A stretch of 64,000 nucleotides of DNA, taken from positions 13,319,222-13,383,221 of the forward strand of contig OZ037766.1 in the NCBI GenBank assembly GCA_964035545.1. The letters are read 5' to 3'. Source of the DNA: Bugula neritina. Its lineage: Eukaryota; Bryozoa; Gymnolaemata; Cheilostomatida; Bugulidae. Shown in pieces: positions 26,978 to 41,568 of this stretch. The first letter of the stretch is position 1. Every line of letters begins with the position of its first letter. The notes beneath the pieces were generated by a model. The model was given only the letters and a program-made list of their open reading frames with translations. It ran no database searches and had not been told where the DNA came from. A program made the translations under genes and the position numbers.

Positions 26978-29900
26978 ATGCAAAACCACAAGCGGATACC
27001 CAAACGGAGTCTTTTAGGAACTAGAGTGTGTGCCCCATGGAGTGATGGCAGGTTTTATAGTGGAGTTATTCAATCGGTGACGGAGCAACCAAACGGTCAG
27101 TTCATGTATAGCGTGCTATTCGATGATGGCTACAGTAAACTGTATTTCTACAAAGACGTAGTTGGGCCAGGGTTTAACTCAACTGCAGGACTTAATTTAA
27201 AGCATGGGCAGAAAGTTTACGTTACTCATCAAACTCGGGAAGTTGTTGGAACTGTTATCAAACATAACAGAACAGTAAACGAAGTGTTTGTCGAGTTGGA
27301 TTTTGGAGGTGGCAACTTTAGAGAAACGGTAAAACGTCTTGATGAAGTTCGTTTAATGGAAAGCAGAAAGTCGGCTCGCCTCAATGGTGGATTGGCTCAT
27401 GAAAGCAGTACAGGAACAAACAGCATTGACTGTCAAAATCCATCGGATCACCCAGAAACTGGAAGTTGTCACATTGAAGTTCCAAGAAACAAAACAAAAA
27501 GTATCAGGTATGATAAAATTAAATGATTATCATTATGAAATGATTGTAATAGAAGACCTTGATGGTTGACTGTGATTGTAATAATTGCTGTCTACTATAA
27601 GTATGTGGCGAAGGGCTAGTCAGTCTCACTAGAATAGTCAGTGACAATGATAATATATACTCATAGCGGCGGTAGAGCATGCTGCTCCTAGTTGTAGGCA
27701 CCCATTTACTTATTGCGGACGTGTGTGTAGCCATAGCTGGCATTTGATGAATACGCGCGATATCAGGCTGTAGTCAAAATAGTTGTTATCAACCGCATTT
27801 GTTAAACAAAGAAGCTTACTAGTGACTAAACTGGGAGGGAATTTATCTCAAGGCGTCCTTATCTTTTTAGTTGCCATAAGGAGGTTGTTCCAAATGATTT
27901 ACGCAGTCAAGCTTAGTTTTGAACTAGCGCTGCCCACTCCTTTAATAAATAAAGCGGAACAACTGGACAGGCGTAATGCCTGGGTGGTTATGGGCCGCTA
28001 TTACCTGGAATTACCCATTGCTTTGTAAGCCTAGGTCTGGCAAGTAGTAGTAAAATGAATAACAGGCTGTAAATTTTAATAATTTCAGCACTTTGTATTC
28101 TAAACAGATGGCCTTTTAACTAACTGCTCATTAAATTATAATGCTAGGTCTTGTAGCTGCATGACAAATCGGAGGAGTCGAAGCTGAAAGTTGAAGGTCT
28201 CTGTAGTTGTTAGTTCTAGTTGCTAACTAATGATCACAGGTGGCCATTGTACTTTACACTGGAATGAGAATTGTGAGAGTCTTTTATGCAGTTTCACTTT
28301 TCAAAAAGGTGGAAAATCTAAGTAGCTATTAATACAATGCAGGTGATTACGTCTTGGAGTGAGATTACACTTTAGAGTTTAGTGGTGAAACCGGCTTCAA
28401 ATTGCTGACTCATTATACGTTCAGTGCAAACACTTTTTTCCTCTTGCTGTCTTATTGTTTCATTTAACAAGAACAATTGTGGTTATGGATCACTTACACA
28501 ATCACTAACTAGGAATCCATTGTAAAAGTTAGCTGGTAACTAAGTGTCACTTAAATTCCCAGCTAATGTGTGATGGAATAAACACTGGTACAGCAACTTA
28601 TAACCTGAATTAGCCACTGAGTGTTTTGCCTCACGTAGTATAATCCCAATGGCTTAAAACAAGTTTTCAAGGAATTATGAATTACAGACTTTCATTTTCA
28701 CCTGAATCTCACTACGACAAATAATTAGCCTTACTATTTCCAGATGGCCAAGTAGGGGTCTTCTGTTGAATACAGCCTCACTTAGCTCGTCTTGGGTATG
28801 TAAGAATAGAAATCTAAACATGAATTTACTATCAAAATTTCATCCATTTGGCACTTTTTTATTGGTCTCTATCAATTCACCTCTTTTATATTGAATTACT
28901 TTATTTCTTTAAAGTAAGTGTGAAGTTGTTGAAATGTTGCTGCCAATGACTTTAATGGCTGTTTGCTTTAATTCTCCCCTCTAACTGATAATTGTTTAAA
29001 CGAACCTTCCATTTGACAGGAAAACTCAACAAACTAGTTAAGCTTTTAACCGCTGGGAGTTAGTTAGAGCTAATAAAAGACCCCATTTTCAAATTGCCCC
29101 GTGACTATTTACAGGTTTAGCTGGTTAATTTTGCTCAAGTTTTGCCAGTGTTATTTCACTTGGTATATACTTATTCTATAGCTTTTATATCAAGTTTGGT
29201 TGCTATGGAAACAAGACAACTTAAAGTTGACTAATAATTACCTACATGTACAGTGCCATGTAACCTGGTACATGTTTGAGCTGACATATCATGTAACTGA
29301 GAAAATTCTTTCACCACCACTAGATATGTGTATCTTATTATAACTGTGTATATCATTGATCAGGAGGAGAAAGGTTGTGGAAGATATGATTGCTGAGGAA
29401 TCAGAAATGGGAGAAGCTGATGGCATTGATTCTGACATGCAACTAGCCGCCATGGCATTACAAAATCTGTCCTGCAGTCCTGCCTCACCTCATTTTCCAG
29501 GTATTATCTTCGATCGGGCAACTCCAACATATAACCTTACCAATATAATGGGCTATCAATTATAACGAGTTGAGCTAGCTTTAAATTGTGGCAAGTATAA
29601 AACAGGGTAGAAAAGTTGAACTTGCTGCATTCATCTGCTATTCTAAGGGACTTCCATGTTTGACAAGATAATGCAGTAATTCTAGACCCTCATATCCACT
29701 GTCTACTTCTGCAAATCAGTGTCTAAGACCTAAGTACTAGCTTCAATGTATTAAAGGCAGTGACTGTGAGTCACGTAGCTCATGCCCTGGACAGACCAGT
29801 TGTTTGAAGAGTCGACCACCTGACTCATGAGAATGCAAGTGTGGGCTCTGCATTTCAGCTACTAACTATTAGTTAAGGCACAGTGTGGTGTGCTGACTGC

Positions 29901-32900
29901 GATATGCTGGTGATTGTCTAAATATAAGATGGTTGTGCAATATCGGGTGCATTGGGTCTAATAAAACTGCAAATATTTCTTGTTACCATCTAATTTTTTT
30001 GAATATTTGGTTTTTATACACCATTTACAATGTACAATGCACAAAGCTTTTAAAAGGAAGTTATAATTGAATATTGCATTACATTCTCAATATTTTATTG
30101 TTTATTTAAAGACCTTAGCACCTACATCATGAATATATCACATAACTACCAACTATTAATAGACACATCCTGTTTCTAAGAACTAAATCTCTGTGGTCCG
30201 GGTGTATTAGTTGGCAGAGAGGGTTGAAGTTACATCAAGTCAAGTCATGGTCTAGCTCAATGACTTAATATAACTTGGTTACTCAGCACAATGACTTGAG
30301 ATAACTTGGTTATTCAGCTCAATGACTTGATATAACTTGGTTAATTTGACTTGACTTGCAATTATTTAATCAACATTTATATACATTTATATTAAACTTT
30401 CTCTACAATTAAGAAAAATTAGTGGGTAGCAGTGCTAACCGAAAAAAGTTGTAAATTTAGTTTTAACTTTACTATTAATCTGCACCTACATTTAATAAAT
30501 ATTAATCAAATTAATTGCATCTACTAGCATGATAGTTGGCAACTGTAGCTGTAGTTATAACATTTAAACTTCCTAATGCCAGTGAAAATGCTGAATTAAC
30601 TTCTCATAATTTTATTAGAACGCTTGAATCATTTTTCAAGTTTGTCGGAATGCTTAAAATGAAATGTCAGCAGTTTGTGATTTAGATTCGTCTCAGTTTC
30701 AAAGACTTTCACTAACTCAGCCAAAGTTGTCAAGTTTACTTTAGCAAGTAAAATATGTCAAGGAATTTCAAGTTAGAAGTGGTAACTGGCAGTAACTAGC
30801 TAATAAAAATACTAACCCGCGAACAATTTATTCAATACAGTAAGGACAATAATGACTCTAAAGCCACCAAGCCGTAATTTATGATTAGTTCAAGTAGTGT
30901 GAAACTGTTAACCTTTGGGTGAGTCGAAACTTTCATGTGCATGCCTTGACGCAGCCGTACGTGCCAAGTTATGGAGTCGCTTATTGACAATGTTGGCAAG
31001 TTTTCAAGTTCTAATAATAATAATAAATAGGTTAACTGTGTTTTGATCACATGATGTTGAGCACATGATCAGTATCAACAGCAAACAGCTGAGAGTTGGT
31101 AGTACAGGCTGCGGCACGTGTACGAACCAGATGTATTATTATGTTGATATTAATTATGGCCTGAGCTATAGAGTCTGCTATAAAGCAATGATTTGTTGCT
31201 ATAAAATGGCTTGGTATTAGCAATTCGAAATTATTTAGTTGACGTCATGCATACCTATTTCATTGTTAGATGGATATCTTGACAGTTGTACTTGCATTAA
31301 TAATAGACAAAGGCTAATCTAGCCTGCCTCACTGCTCACTAGTACTAAGTTGTAATGGTTTCTTGTAGTACAAGGTTTGTCTTTATCAAGGAGTCCCCAC
31401 TCCTGGAATGACAGAGTCGGATCCAGATCTACCCCCTCCCCTCCTATTTACAGCCATTACAGTGCATCTGCCCCCCTCACCTGCTATTATGGTTCGGCTT
31501 CCACAGACGAGGGCATTGAAGTTGACGACACTATGTACCCCATGGACGATGTCATCACCCCCAAAAGACGAAAGGTAATACTTGTAGTTGTAGTTTCTTT
31601 TGACTTTCCACATTTTATAGAACTCTAAATTAGGGTCATGAATTTTAACCTCCCAGTAACAATTCATATCTATTACATATTTGCCCCTTTTATTTGCAGC
31701 TATTTCCTGTAATATAGTGTCTTCTTCGTATTAAACATTTTCAGTTAGGAAATCGGTTTATTGTTTCAAACTAGAAGGCTTCAAATCTAGACACTGGCAG
31801 CTGCTAAACTCTTCGGATTTGTGTTTTAAATATTTTTATGGCTCCCAGCTCAGTCTGACATGCATCAAGCTCTCTGTCTCAATCATTTGGAGGGTTGAGT
31901 TGATCCCCCTTTCCCCTAGTTGTTACTTCTTGCTTGGATGTGCCTGTTGTAAGGCTAACTTTGGTGTTTCAAGTTTTATGGTAATTTTTGTATAAAAATA
32001 GTCTAATAGGTGTGTATAATATATCATATCAAGCATGAAAGGCTTCAAAATAGTTACAAGATGTCCTTGGATCATAGTTCCAGCATATAGATTATATGTT
32101 AGAGGTTAACTTTGTACAAGTCTGCATCGTCATGGAAACTTTCATGGGTATCATGGTATGTGTACTGTACAGTATGTTTCCTTTGTTGCACCTTTTACTG
32201 ACTTTGCTTGACTGTATATTTACTACATGAACTGTGTAAAAATTCCAACTTCTGAGTATGAAGCTCTGATACTAGTTAGTGGTTTCCTTCATCCAGTAGT
32301 AAAACTAGAACTTTCTGGACTAATGCCAACAATAAACCACAGATATAGTTGGGCTAATTTTACTAGCACTGTGACTTCTTGCTGGATTAGATCTGGGAAG
32401 ATAAACGTAGTGGTGCAATGCAGTCACATGCACGCAGGGATCTCATAAATTATTATTTCTTCTTTAACAATCCTATGGAAGTTTATCTGTTCTTTGTTAG
32501 TCAAGTGCCGGCACTTGTGTATGTATTTTATATCTCCGCATATCAATCAAATAAATGCACCTACGGTTAACAGTGACACAAGGCAGGTTTCTTTCAATCA
32601 TTTATTTCATTGCTTCCGTGGCTTTTCAGGGGGAGGAAGAAAAATTTTCCACCAACATTCGCTACAAATGTACATGGAAGGGCTGCAAAGTAGTGGAGAA
32701 CACTTGCAACGCTATTGAGAAACATATCCGCCTAGCTCATTTGGGGTATGTTTGATCATGATACACAGCTAAAACTTACTTCAAATCTTACTTTAGTTTT
32801 GTAAATATCATTATATTTTATGTTTAGAATTTATAGACAGTGCATCTATATCCAATGACTTTGTCTTTTTGCTTCTTATTTTTTGATATTGTGTAAAATT

Positions 32901-35068
32901 CAAATTTTTCCTTGTGTTTTACAGCTCATATTTAAATTGGACGATACTATAGCAGTTTCAGCTCATAAAATAGTTTATTTGTGTGATGTTTATAAATCAC
33001 AGTTGCCTCTTATTTATGAAGACCAAAACAATTTGATGGAGTGTTTTCTGGTCATCTGATTGATTGGCTGATACTCTTTGTTGATACCAAGTAATTTATT
33101 TAAAAGAATAATGTTGCAGTCACCTCTAACTCTACTTTACCACATTGCTTTGGCCTTTGTTATACCCAGTCATATAGATGGCTATACTGGTCAACCATTG
33201 TAACCATTATTGCATAATTTCATATTATGTTCTATGTAAATTCACTGGTTCACAGAGTTTATTTGCCTTCTCTACAAGTAACTCTTGCTTGTAGTTTGCT
33301 CTAGCTACTAGAAAATTCCCAGGGTATTTTTCTACATATGCAACTTTCTTGCCAAGTTTTTATTCGCATTTATTATACTACTCATCACCTGTTTAAAGGT
33401 TGTCCTCTCTTCCAGTTCTAAAAATCAATTTAAATTAAAGAACATTATCATGCCTGAAGAGTCATTGGCTCATGTACTGATGAAAATCAAATTTCAACTT
33501 TCAAAATCTTATTAAAAATTGCTCCTTATTTCATACTTACATAACACATAATAATATATCACCTCTTGTTTGGATAATAAAATTTTACTCTCATGAGAAG
33601 ATAATATTTTATTAAATTTGTGTTCAGCTGTTCATTAATTTGTTTCGTTGCCTTTATAGTTTATTTAATTTAATATTTAGACCAAGAGAAGACAATTTGT
33701 CTGATCATGAAGAAGATTTTTATTATGATGAAGTTGAAGAAAGTGAACTGGATGAAATGACTGCCAATATGGAAGGTATAGTTGTTACTAGTCTCATTAC
33801 TTGAAGTGAAAAGGGCCTGTTGATGAACATATAAATAAACTAAGCAAACCCAATTTGTTGAGAAGGCAGAGTTCATGAAAACATCATATGGTTTTTGCAG
33901 AAGCAAACCTTCAATGGGTATATGGCTTCATCTTACAATGTCCAATAATTCACATTTAATTACTATATTGTTTTAAAAAGAGAGTAAAAGATTATTATTA
34001 TTATTATAGCAATTTTACTTCTCGCATGCATGAATATACTTGCATCTTCTGGTGCCTACGAAAAATTTACAACAATTGCAGTAATGACTTGCGCGTCTCC
34101 TATCCAATCGTCCCCCTTGAACCTGAGTCTACCTCGTGCTATTATTAACGAAGATGTGAAGCCAACCATTCCCCATATTCCTGAACGAGACCACAGTAGA
34201 AAGGAACTATCTCTTCTTCACCAGTTGGCTGAACAAAGATCACCTCCCATATTGATACCAGGAGCTCTGACGTTTGCACAAAAACCTTCATCTCCCAGCG
34301 CATATGTGGTGCCTCAGGTAATTTCATTATCAAAATAATAAACTGAATAAACTAAGCTAACGGCACTGCTGCTTCTTAAATATATATTTGAAGTAAAATT
34401 AGTCTAAAATGATCGCTTATATGTTATAAAATTTAGAACTAAGCATTTTGCAAAATAATTTTTTCAAATATTGCTAATATTTTTCTTGTCCTATGTTTTA
34501 TAATCGCTGTTTAGGTCTAAAAAAACTTTTAGTTTTAATTATGTGGCTCTGTATTGCAAAAGGGGACAACTTTTTGCTGTTTCGCAATTATTGACGTTTA
34601 ATGTCATAAATTAAAAAATTGACCATCATTTTACACTTAAAAGTATTTCGTTATTATTTCTTAGTATTTTACTTGAATAACTCCAGATTTTTTTTGTGAA
34701 GTGAAATAGGTTTTTAAAAACACTAGGTTTGGCGAAATTAATTTTTGGACAAAAAAATAGTTCACAGAATTTAGATGGTTACATCCCAGTTTTTTTTTCA
34801 AAACTATATTGACTAAAGAATAATATAATTGTACAATGTGTATTCCTTGTAGAATTCACCATACAGTAGGCAATCAGGATTCAAAACTGGAAGTCCCCTC
34901 TCTCCTGCCGCTGGTTCACCTAAGCACACCACCGGGTCCGTCAGGAAAGGTAGAAGTGATATAAAGAAATGTCGTAAAGTCTATGGAATGGAAAACCGAG
35001 ATCGATGGTGCACTCAGTGTAAATGGAAGAAAGCGTGCACTAGGTTTGTACCGGAGACTTTGTCATAA
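26978..35068 (+). CDS. ZNF395/SLC2A4RG/ZNF704-family zinc-finger regulator (Glut4EF-like)
   Basis: Seven exons: 26978-27507, 29364-29500, 31369-31574 (or from 31375), 32630-32745, 33681-33775, 34082-34317 (or from 34010), 34853-35068, giving 511 residues, close to human ZNF395. Family landmarks appear in order. KRSLLGTRV and a Tudor-like [24 protein letters not shown] module lie at the N-terminus. [16 protein letters not shown] corresponds to the conserved TSLSCSP segment. A basic PKRRK precedes one C2H2 finger (C305, C310, H323, H328), then an acidic EEDFYYDEV. The C-terminal Cys motif (C480, C493, C496, C502, [16 protein letters not shown]) is the most conserved part. Family members bind GC-rich promoter elements, such as those of GLUT4 and huntingtin, through the C-terminal motif; nuclear localisation is inferred. 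It converges on the PDIA4 gene. Confidence 0.9.
30236..30358. repeat. Three tandem 31-bp units between short inverted repeats
   Basis: Units at 30254-30284, 30285-30315 and 30316-30343 (the last 28 bases long) share AATGACTTGA and ATAACTTGGTTA with a few substitutions. The block is bracketed by CAAGTCAAGTCA (30236-30247) and its reverse complement TGACTTGACTTG (30347-30358). It lies in the second intron of the zinc-finger gene. It may be a small foldback element or an expanded minisatellite; no target duplication was recognised. Confidence 0.8.
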
Positions 35069-35993
35069 AGCGCTGGATCGCTGAAGTGAAACAATTCCAA
35101 GTTTTTCAGTTGACACTGGACTGTCAGAGTTCATCTCATTGCCATCAGCTTTAGCAGCTGTTGGTGAATAGTATCTGTACCATCCATTTTTAATATAAAA
35201 TGTCTACACAGTTGCATATTTTAAAGGATCAGTTAATGGGAAGCAGTGCTGAAATGTGGCACTGCTCTCTGTGCCAGTGCATGTTTCATTTTGGTGTATT
35301 TTGTAAGTTATTTGTTTTTTGAAACCTCTTTAATTTTCATTTCTCTCCATGGCATACAGTATTAAACATTGGAAACATTAAGCCTATCATATGTTATGTT
35401 CAGGTTACAGGATAATCACACTATTTTAGCATATATAACATTTATTTTCTATACACTATTTATATTGTATGATATTTTGTGCTAATAGTCAACTGCCTCA
35501 TATAGCGTGCATGGAGAAACTCTTTCAATTTAGGAGTTGAAAATCTTCACTTTATGATATATATATTTATGCTCGTTTTAGACTATTTTATTTTGCTATG
35601 AACTTTATACATAATTACATTATTTTATCTCAGTCATTATTTTATGCAATATACCTTTATGTTCATGTATTTTAGATTTATTATTCTCATGTTATAAGCT
35701 ACAAGTTAATTGGTAACCCAGAGCCAAGCTCATTCATATTTTTGTGTTTATGCTGGCAAGTTTTTCTGCAGTTATGAATATGTTTTGGAAATTTGTATTT
35801 TGTTATACCAAAGCAATATTATATCTATTTGTGAACATGGAATGAATCATAGTTATTGCCCAGAGCTTTCAGCAAAATATGAAGGGGCACTATAGGCTTA
35901 ATGGTTGAATATAAATGATTCAATATGCTGTGACATTTTTAAGCATAGCGTTATTGCCAATGGTGCAATTTTTTATGCCAATTTTGATACATT

Positions 35994-35999
35994 TTTATT
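35994..35999 (-). terminator. Poly(A) signal for the PDIA4 gene
   Basis: AATAAA on the minus strand, 204 bases beyond the PDIA4 stop codon. It lies just left of the plus-strand signal at 36006, so the two convergent transcripts would overlap by a few tens of bases if both are used. Confidence 0.55.
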
Positions 36000-36005
36000 A
36001 CTTCA

Positions 36006-36011
36006 AATAAA
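36006..36011 (+). terminator. Poly(A) signal for the zinc-finger gene
   Basis: AATAAA 938 bases after the stop codon, the last good signal before the convergent PDIA4 coding end; a second AATAAA starts near 36024. Use of this site implies a 3'UTR of about 0.95 kb. Confidence 0.55.
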
Positions 36012-36202
36012 CTGTTAGACGTAAATAAAAATGAAACTAAACCACTAATTGCAAAAAAAAATTGCGCCAAAATTAAAAACAAAAAGACTAGGATTTAGAA
36101 TTGGACAGAAACTAATGAAAGTACTAGCACACATCATTGGTTAAGTATAGAGTAAGCAATTTTACAAATATGTAAATTGAGATCTTGAAAAACAAGAATA
36201 AA

Positions 36203-39200
36203 TTATAGTTCATCTTTGCTAGTTTGAAATGATAGAACTGCATTCTCTTTTAGGAACTTTTTAATATCATCTATATCACGATTTCCTTCATATTTAACTG
36301 GTTTGACGTCATCACCTCTTGCAAAATATATGGTAGGGTAACCATGGACATCGAACCCATCAGGTGCATCATTAGCAGTGGCATCCATTTTTGAAAAGAC
36401 AAGATTCTTATCTGAAGACAAGGTCTTTGCCAATTTTTTGAATTCTGGTTCAAATTTCTTACAGTGGCCACACCAGGGTGCATAAAGTTCAACTACAACA
36501 TCTTTTGTGGGATCCAAAACAATATCATGGAATGTTTTTCCAGTAACTGTTAAAACAGGTCGACTTTGCTTTTTTGGTGGGATCTGTGAGCGTAAATATG
36601 CTTTGGCTTTTCCATTTTTCACACTCATGATAAATTCTTCAACCTTCAATAAAAAATTGAGACATTATTACTATAAAAACACAAAACCAAGGATTAGCGA
36701 AATTTGCCTGTTATCTCGTTTTAAAGCAAAACTCAAATTTTAAGAACTAAGCCAATCTACAACATGTCAGTTGACACATAGGAATAGGTTGCTGCTATTA
36801 AATTGCTCTCAAGTAGACACCATGCAAGTATAATATCAAGCATACAGCTTTCCAAATGTTACTTTCCACAAAACTGCTAGCTGATAATAAAGGTAAATGG
36901 CATTTCTTTTTTAACTTTTCTTTCACCAGTAATTCCGCAAGCTACAGTTATTTTCCTCTACATAATTGTACATAAAGTTGCAGGTTACACACACCTCTTC
37001 CTCGTCCCACTCGTCAATCTCACTCATTGGGTACTTCTCGCTATGTACGCCGTAACAGCCCAAACTAAATTCACCGCCAGAGTCATCAAATCCAAAGGCT
37101 TTCATGTCTTCTTGATTCTCCTCGTCATCAGACATTGCAAAGTGAAAATCTTTTCTGTATCTGTGTAACACATGTGACCACTTGAACACACCTGAATGCA
37201 CTTGCCACTAATTGATGACAATAAGCAAGCTGTCTGTCATTGTCACATAAACATAATCTTGCTGTACATTAGCAGCTCAGCTCACCTGTCAGCAATAGGT
37301 AAGAGTTTGTTTCTCCAGCTTGCTGTCATCTGCCTATAGCCATGGTCCCAGTTAACAGAAACAAACATAACACAGAGAGGCAACTTGTTATATCTGCTTT
37401 TTGTGGCTGCATTTCTTGTTCCAATTAGTGGGGTCTCGTGTTCATCTATGAAGCCCTTCAATGTAATGAATACTGTGCTCGTATACGCAGCAAAATAACA
37501 AATTCTAACTTACATATTACTTGTTATAACAATTTTATACTTTGCCTCAGTAAACTTTAGCAATGAGCAACTCTAGTAAACAGCAATGAGTTCCAAGCTT
37601 AGATCTTGTTAACCACAACAGTATCATGTACTTTATGAATTGTCAGTATTAGTGGCCTAAGGAAACTAAACAATATATCTTGTGCGCATAAACTAAAGAA
37701 CAAATAAGACCGCTCTTAGCAGAAAGCGTGACCTGACTCACCAGTATTTTTAAATTCTCAGATTCATCTTTGAGTTCGAGAATGTAATATGGTTCATCAT
37801 ACTTTGTGACCATTAACTCAGGAAGTATGACAACTACTGCTTCTTTGTCACTAACTTTATACCTTGAAACCAAGTTCATCAAACATCAGTCATCAAATGT
37901 TACAGAATTATTCACATAAAAGTGCATTCTTAATGCAGAGCACAGCCATGTGACAAAATACCAGTATATAAATTTTAACAAGAAACTTGTTAAAAAATAT
38001 TTATGCCATACTACAATATGCACAGTTGCACCCAGTCCAGTGCGCTGTTTAAAACAGCAACGCGTCTCCAAGTTTTTAAAAAAACAATTTTGTATAAATA
38101 TACGAGCTGCTTCAGTTCGACATAGCTGCTATAATTAATCATAAAAATTCCAATAACATTATTGGTTTAGCCAACTATTTATCTATTATAATATGTATTG
38201 GGTCTACTCTTTATAGATTTTACCATAAGAAATTTAAGCACATAGGTTTTTGGAGGCAGCTAAAATTCAACAATAAAAATGGCGAAATCCAAATCATCTC
38301 TAAACGAACAAACCTGCTTCTAATCTCTTCACTGGTTGTATAGAACAAAGTATACTTGTCTCTCACATTGCTGACAGAGTGCTGATATGTTTCATAAGCA
38401 CTTACATCTTCAGAGCTAAACATGCCCACCACAATTATGTCATCCATCAACATACTACAATAAAAAGACACCATGTAAAAATTAAAGAACTGTGCTAGTT
38501 CAATAAAATGCAAATCTGTAACTTCTCGAAACTTTATTTAAAACTTTTTCAATTAAAAACATGAATTAAAAAACTATCAAAATTCACAATTACAAAAATG
38601 ATTACCATCAGTATATCTTTAAGTTTAACTGTATAAGTATGAACTGAATTTTGGTCTTGAGATAACAACCTTTCAGTTATTTGAAGGTATTTAGAAACTC
38701 TGGAACATATTTGCATTATAAGGAAGCTAAAGACATTTGCACTATAAAATAGTTTAAATGGGTAAAAGGGTAAAGATGTCCATTAGACAAGTAAAGCTTC
38801 ACTCAACACTTCAACCATTTTATAATATAAAACACGCTTGTACAGCGGATGCAACCTAGTCAGGAAAAATGAGTTAACCTGAAGCTGTCTAATGATACAA
38901 AAAAGAGTTTCTATGATTATAATGACTAAATCTTATTACTGCTCATTGTTCACCATAGTAAGTTGTAGTGCAATCAAATTGTGAATGCATATATTATATT
39001 ACTGAAATATAATGCAATGGTATACTATATCATTAACCACAAGTTTTTTGACACGTCAGTTAAACATAAATGGGTCAATTTACTACACAATAAAGTATTA
39101 TTTTATTTTTTGCCCTTTTCATAAAAATCTAGCTCTTAATACATTTTATAGAATAAAAATTGATTGAATTTAAAAAATAAAACCAATTCCTTTGCCATTT

Positions 39201-41446
39201 TACAAATATCTTTAGTTTTCAATTTTTTTTATTAATTTTTAAATAAAAAAACTGTAGGTTACCATAGTTAATTTTGGCATTGAAATTAGTCATCTGTATT
39301 TAACTATGGAAAATCAGTAGTGAATATAAATTTATTAACTTTATTTTAATATCCACAGATCATAAAACTTGTACTCTTTTAAACCAGATGCAACCTATAC
39401 CTAATTTCAATGGAATAGTCATAATAGAACCCAAACAATATATTATATAACAGTTAATGAGAAACAAGAAAGAGAAAATACCTACACTAGGGCTGGACAA
39501 ATTTTGTTTCAATTTTCAACATTAAGCCTGTTATATTTAATAAATAAACTTCCCAAAATAAAAAATTATGTTTCATCATGTTAGAACAAATAAAGTCAAA
39601 CCTCTGGTAAAATTTGTGACTTTTACAAAAGGCTGGGTGATAATCTACTAATTGGTTGCTATTTCCACTAATTATTTGCATTTGTACATTGATTCTTGGA
39701 CGTAGATTCACTGTGATCTTTAAGTGAACTAAACTACTAAGATATTTTATGCTAAATATAATAGTTATATGCAACTTTTTACATGGCACTGACATTGTGC
39801 GGTACTAATGTAGGACCCACAAGTATTCTTTTTTTAAATGAAATCAGCAGATCAAAATACCTCTTATTTTGTATATTTTTCACATATTTTGAAAGTTCAA
39901 GTTTTAGGTTTAATTTATAAGGAAGTACTAGATCTAAATATTAAATAATACATAGATACATTGTATTTAAAAAAAACATTGTAAGAAAATCAACTGTCTG
40001 TTGCGGATCACACTTACTTAGATTTAAGTTCCTTAATGTTTTTGACCAACTTCGCTGCATCTCCAGATTGCTTAGTCATATAATCGACAATGCCCTTTTG
40101 GTCCCTGGGGCCATTGTAGGGAAATGACTTGACTTTTAATTCACCATCTTTGTTTGCTTTAGCACGGAACATGAACAAGGTTGGATATCCACTAACATCA
40201 TATAACTTAGCTAAATCTTCATTTTTTGTTGCATCTACCTAAATTTAATAACAGGAAACACTTGGAATAATCAAAATCTGCTAGAAAACGACATCTCAAT
40301 AAATATTCAGCTACTTGATAATTTAATATCATACAATACCTTTGCCAATTTTATTGGTGGATCATGTTCCAGGAGTTCTTTTGCTGCCTTTTCATAGACT
40401 GGGGCAAGCTGCTTGCAATGACCACACCACGGAGCATAGAACTCAACTAAAGTCAAATCTCCAGACTTTGTAAACTCATCAAACTCGTCCTTTGAAGTCA
40501 AGCTGACAACAGATTCAGGAGGAGGTTTATAGTTTGGGTCGCTGCGACTTTTACAGAATTGTACAATGCCTGCTGCATCTCGCCCTCCATCATACTCTTC
40601 AGGGGAACCAGAACGGAAAAACTTCATTGTTGGATATCCACTAACTTCAAACCTACAATGATAATGTTATTTGGAATATATCAAATGTCGAAGCAATTTT
40701 AGTAAAAATATATATAACATAATATGGTTAGTTACATTTTCCACAATTGTTCCGGAAGCGAGGTTTAAAAGTGCAAACTAAAACTTTAAGTGCAACAAGC
40801 ATAAGTATCAACACTTTACAATATAAATTGGAAACATTTTTCAGACTTGCAAATAAACCATAAATGTACTGACACCCATACTCATACTTTTGATTTAAAA
40901 ACAACTAATCCCAACTCAACAAGAGTAGGACAATAACTATAAGTATAATGTTCAATGCTATATTCACAGGTGCTGCTAGTACCAGCTACACATTGATTAG
41001 TGCATAAAATTAACTCAATCTAACTAATATTATTAATTTGCTATTTATAAATATCACTATGACATAGGCTTCTGATTCTCTGTTATCACGCGCCATGATG
41101 ACGCATAATAATAACTATTATTGTTAAAAATTTTATCATCAAAAATAAATATATACCTCTGGGACAATTTTGAGTTTTCGGTTGCATCAACTTTCGCCAA
41201 ATATACAACAGGATCCGATTTTAGCAACTCTGTTGCAGCCTTTGCATACTCTGGTGCTAGGTTTTTGCAATGACCACACCAAGGAGCATAAAACTCAACC
41301 AAAACAAATTGGTTTTTCATTATGAAATCCTCAAACGAATCCTCTGTCAGTACTACAACATCGTCATCCTGAGCTTGAACAATGTCTACTTTGGCTTCAA
41401 GAAAGAACAATACTGAAACAACAAGGCAAATAAACTTGACCAGCAT
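36203..41446 (-). CDS. PDIA4: Protein disulfide-isomerase A4 (ERp72)
   Basis: Eight exons: 41446-41157, 40652-40340, 40238-40018, 38454-38314, 37862-37742, 37455-37286, 37160-36995, 36643-36203, giving 620 residues (human about 645). An ER oxidoreductase that forms and isomerises disulfides in secretory clients. A hydrophobic signal peptide (about residues 1-25) is followed by three thioredoxin domains, each with WCGHC (Cys57/60, 173/176, 532/535) and a GYPT cis-Pro loop. Two redox-inactive b-type domains lie between the second and third. This a0-a-b-b'-a' order with three active sites is diagnostic of ERp72. The C-terminus is SKDEL, a canonical retrieval signal, where vertebrate ERp72 has KEEL. 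Acceptors of 37862, 37455 and 36643 are AAG; the 37455 boundary is the least certain, because the better CAG site 17 bases upstream would be out of phase. Confidence 0.93.
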
Positions 41447-41568
41447 GTTAACTGTAAGTTTAACACAGAAGATTCATAATAAACGAACAGAAATTGCAGT
41501 ACAACTTAGTGTCGGCAGAAACTGAAATCAAAGTGAAAGTCGCAGTAGAATGAAAACTTATCGGAACA

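Noticed and set aside
27600-27750. Second tRNA-like or SINE-like stretch (GCGGTAGAGCATG)
   Set aside because: The A-box resemblance is weak and no B box lies at the right distance; no flanking duplication was found.
31386-31667. 93-codon minus-strand ORF
   Set aside because: It is antisense to the third coding exon of the zinc-finger gene.
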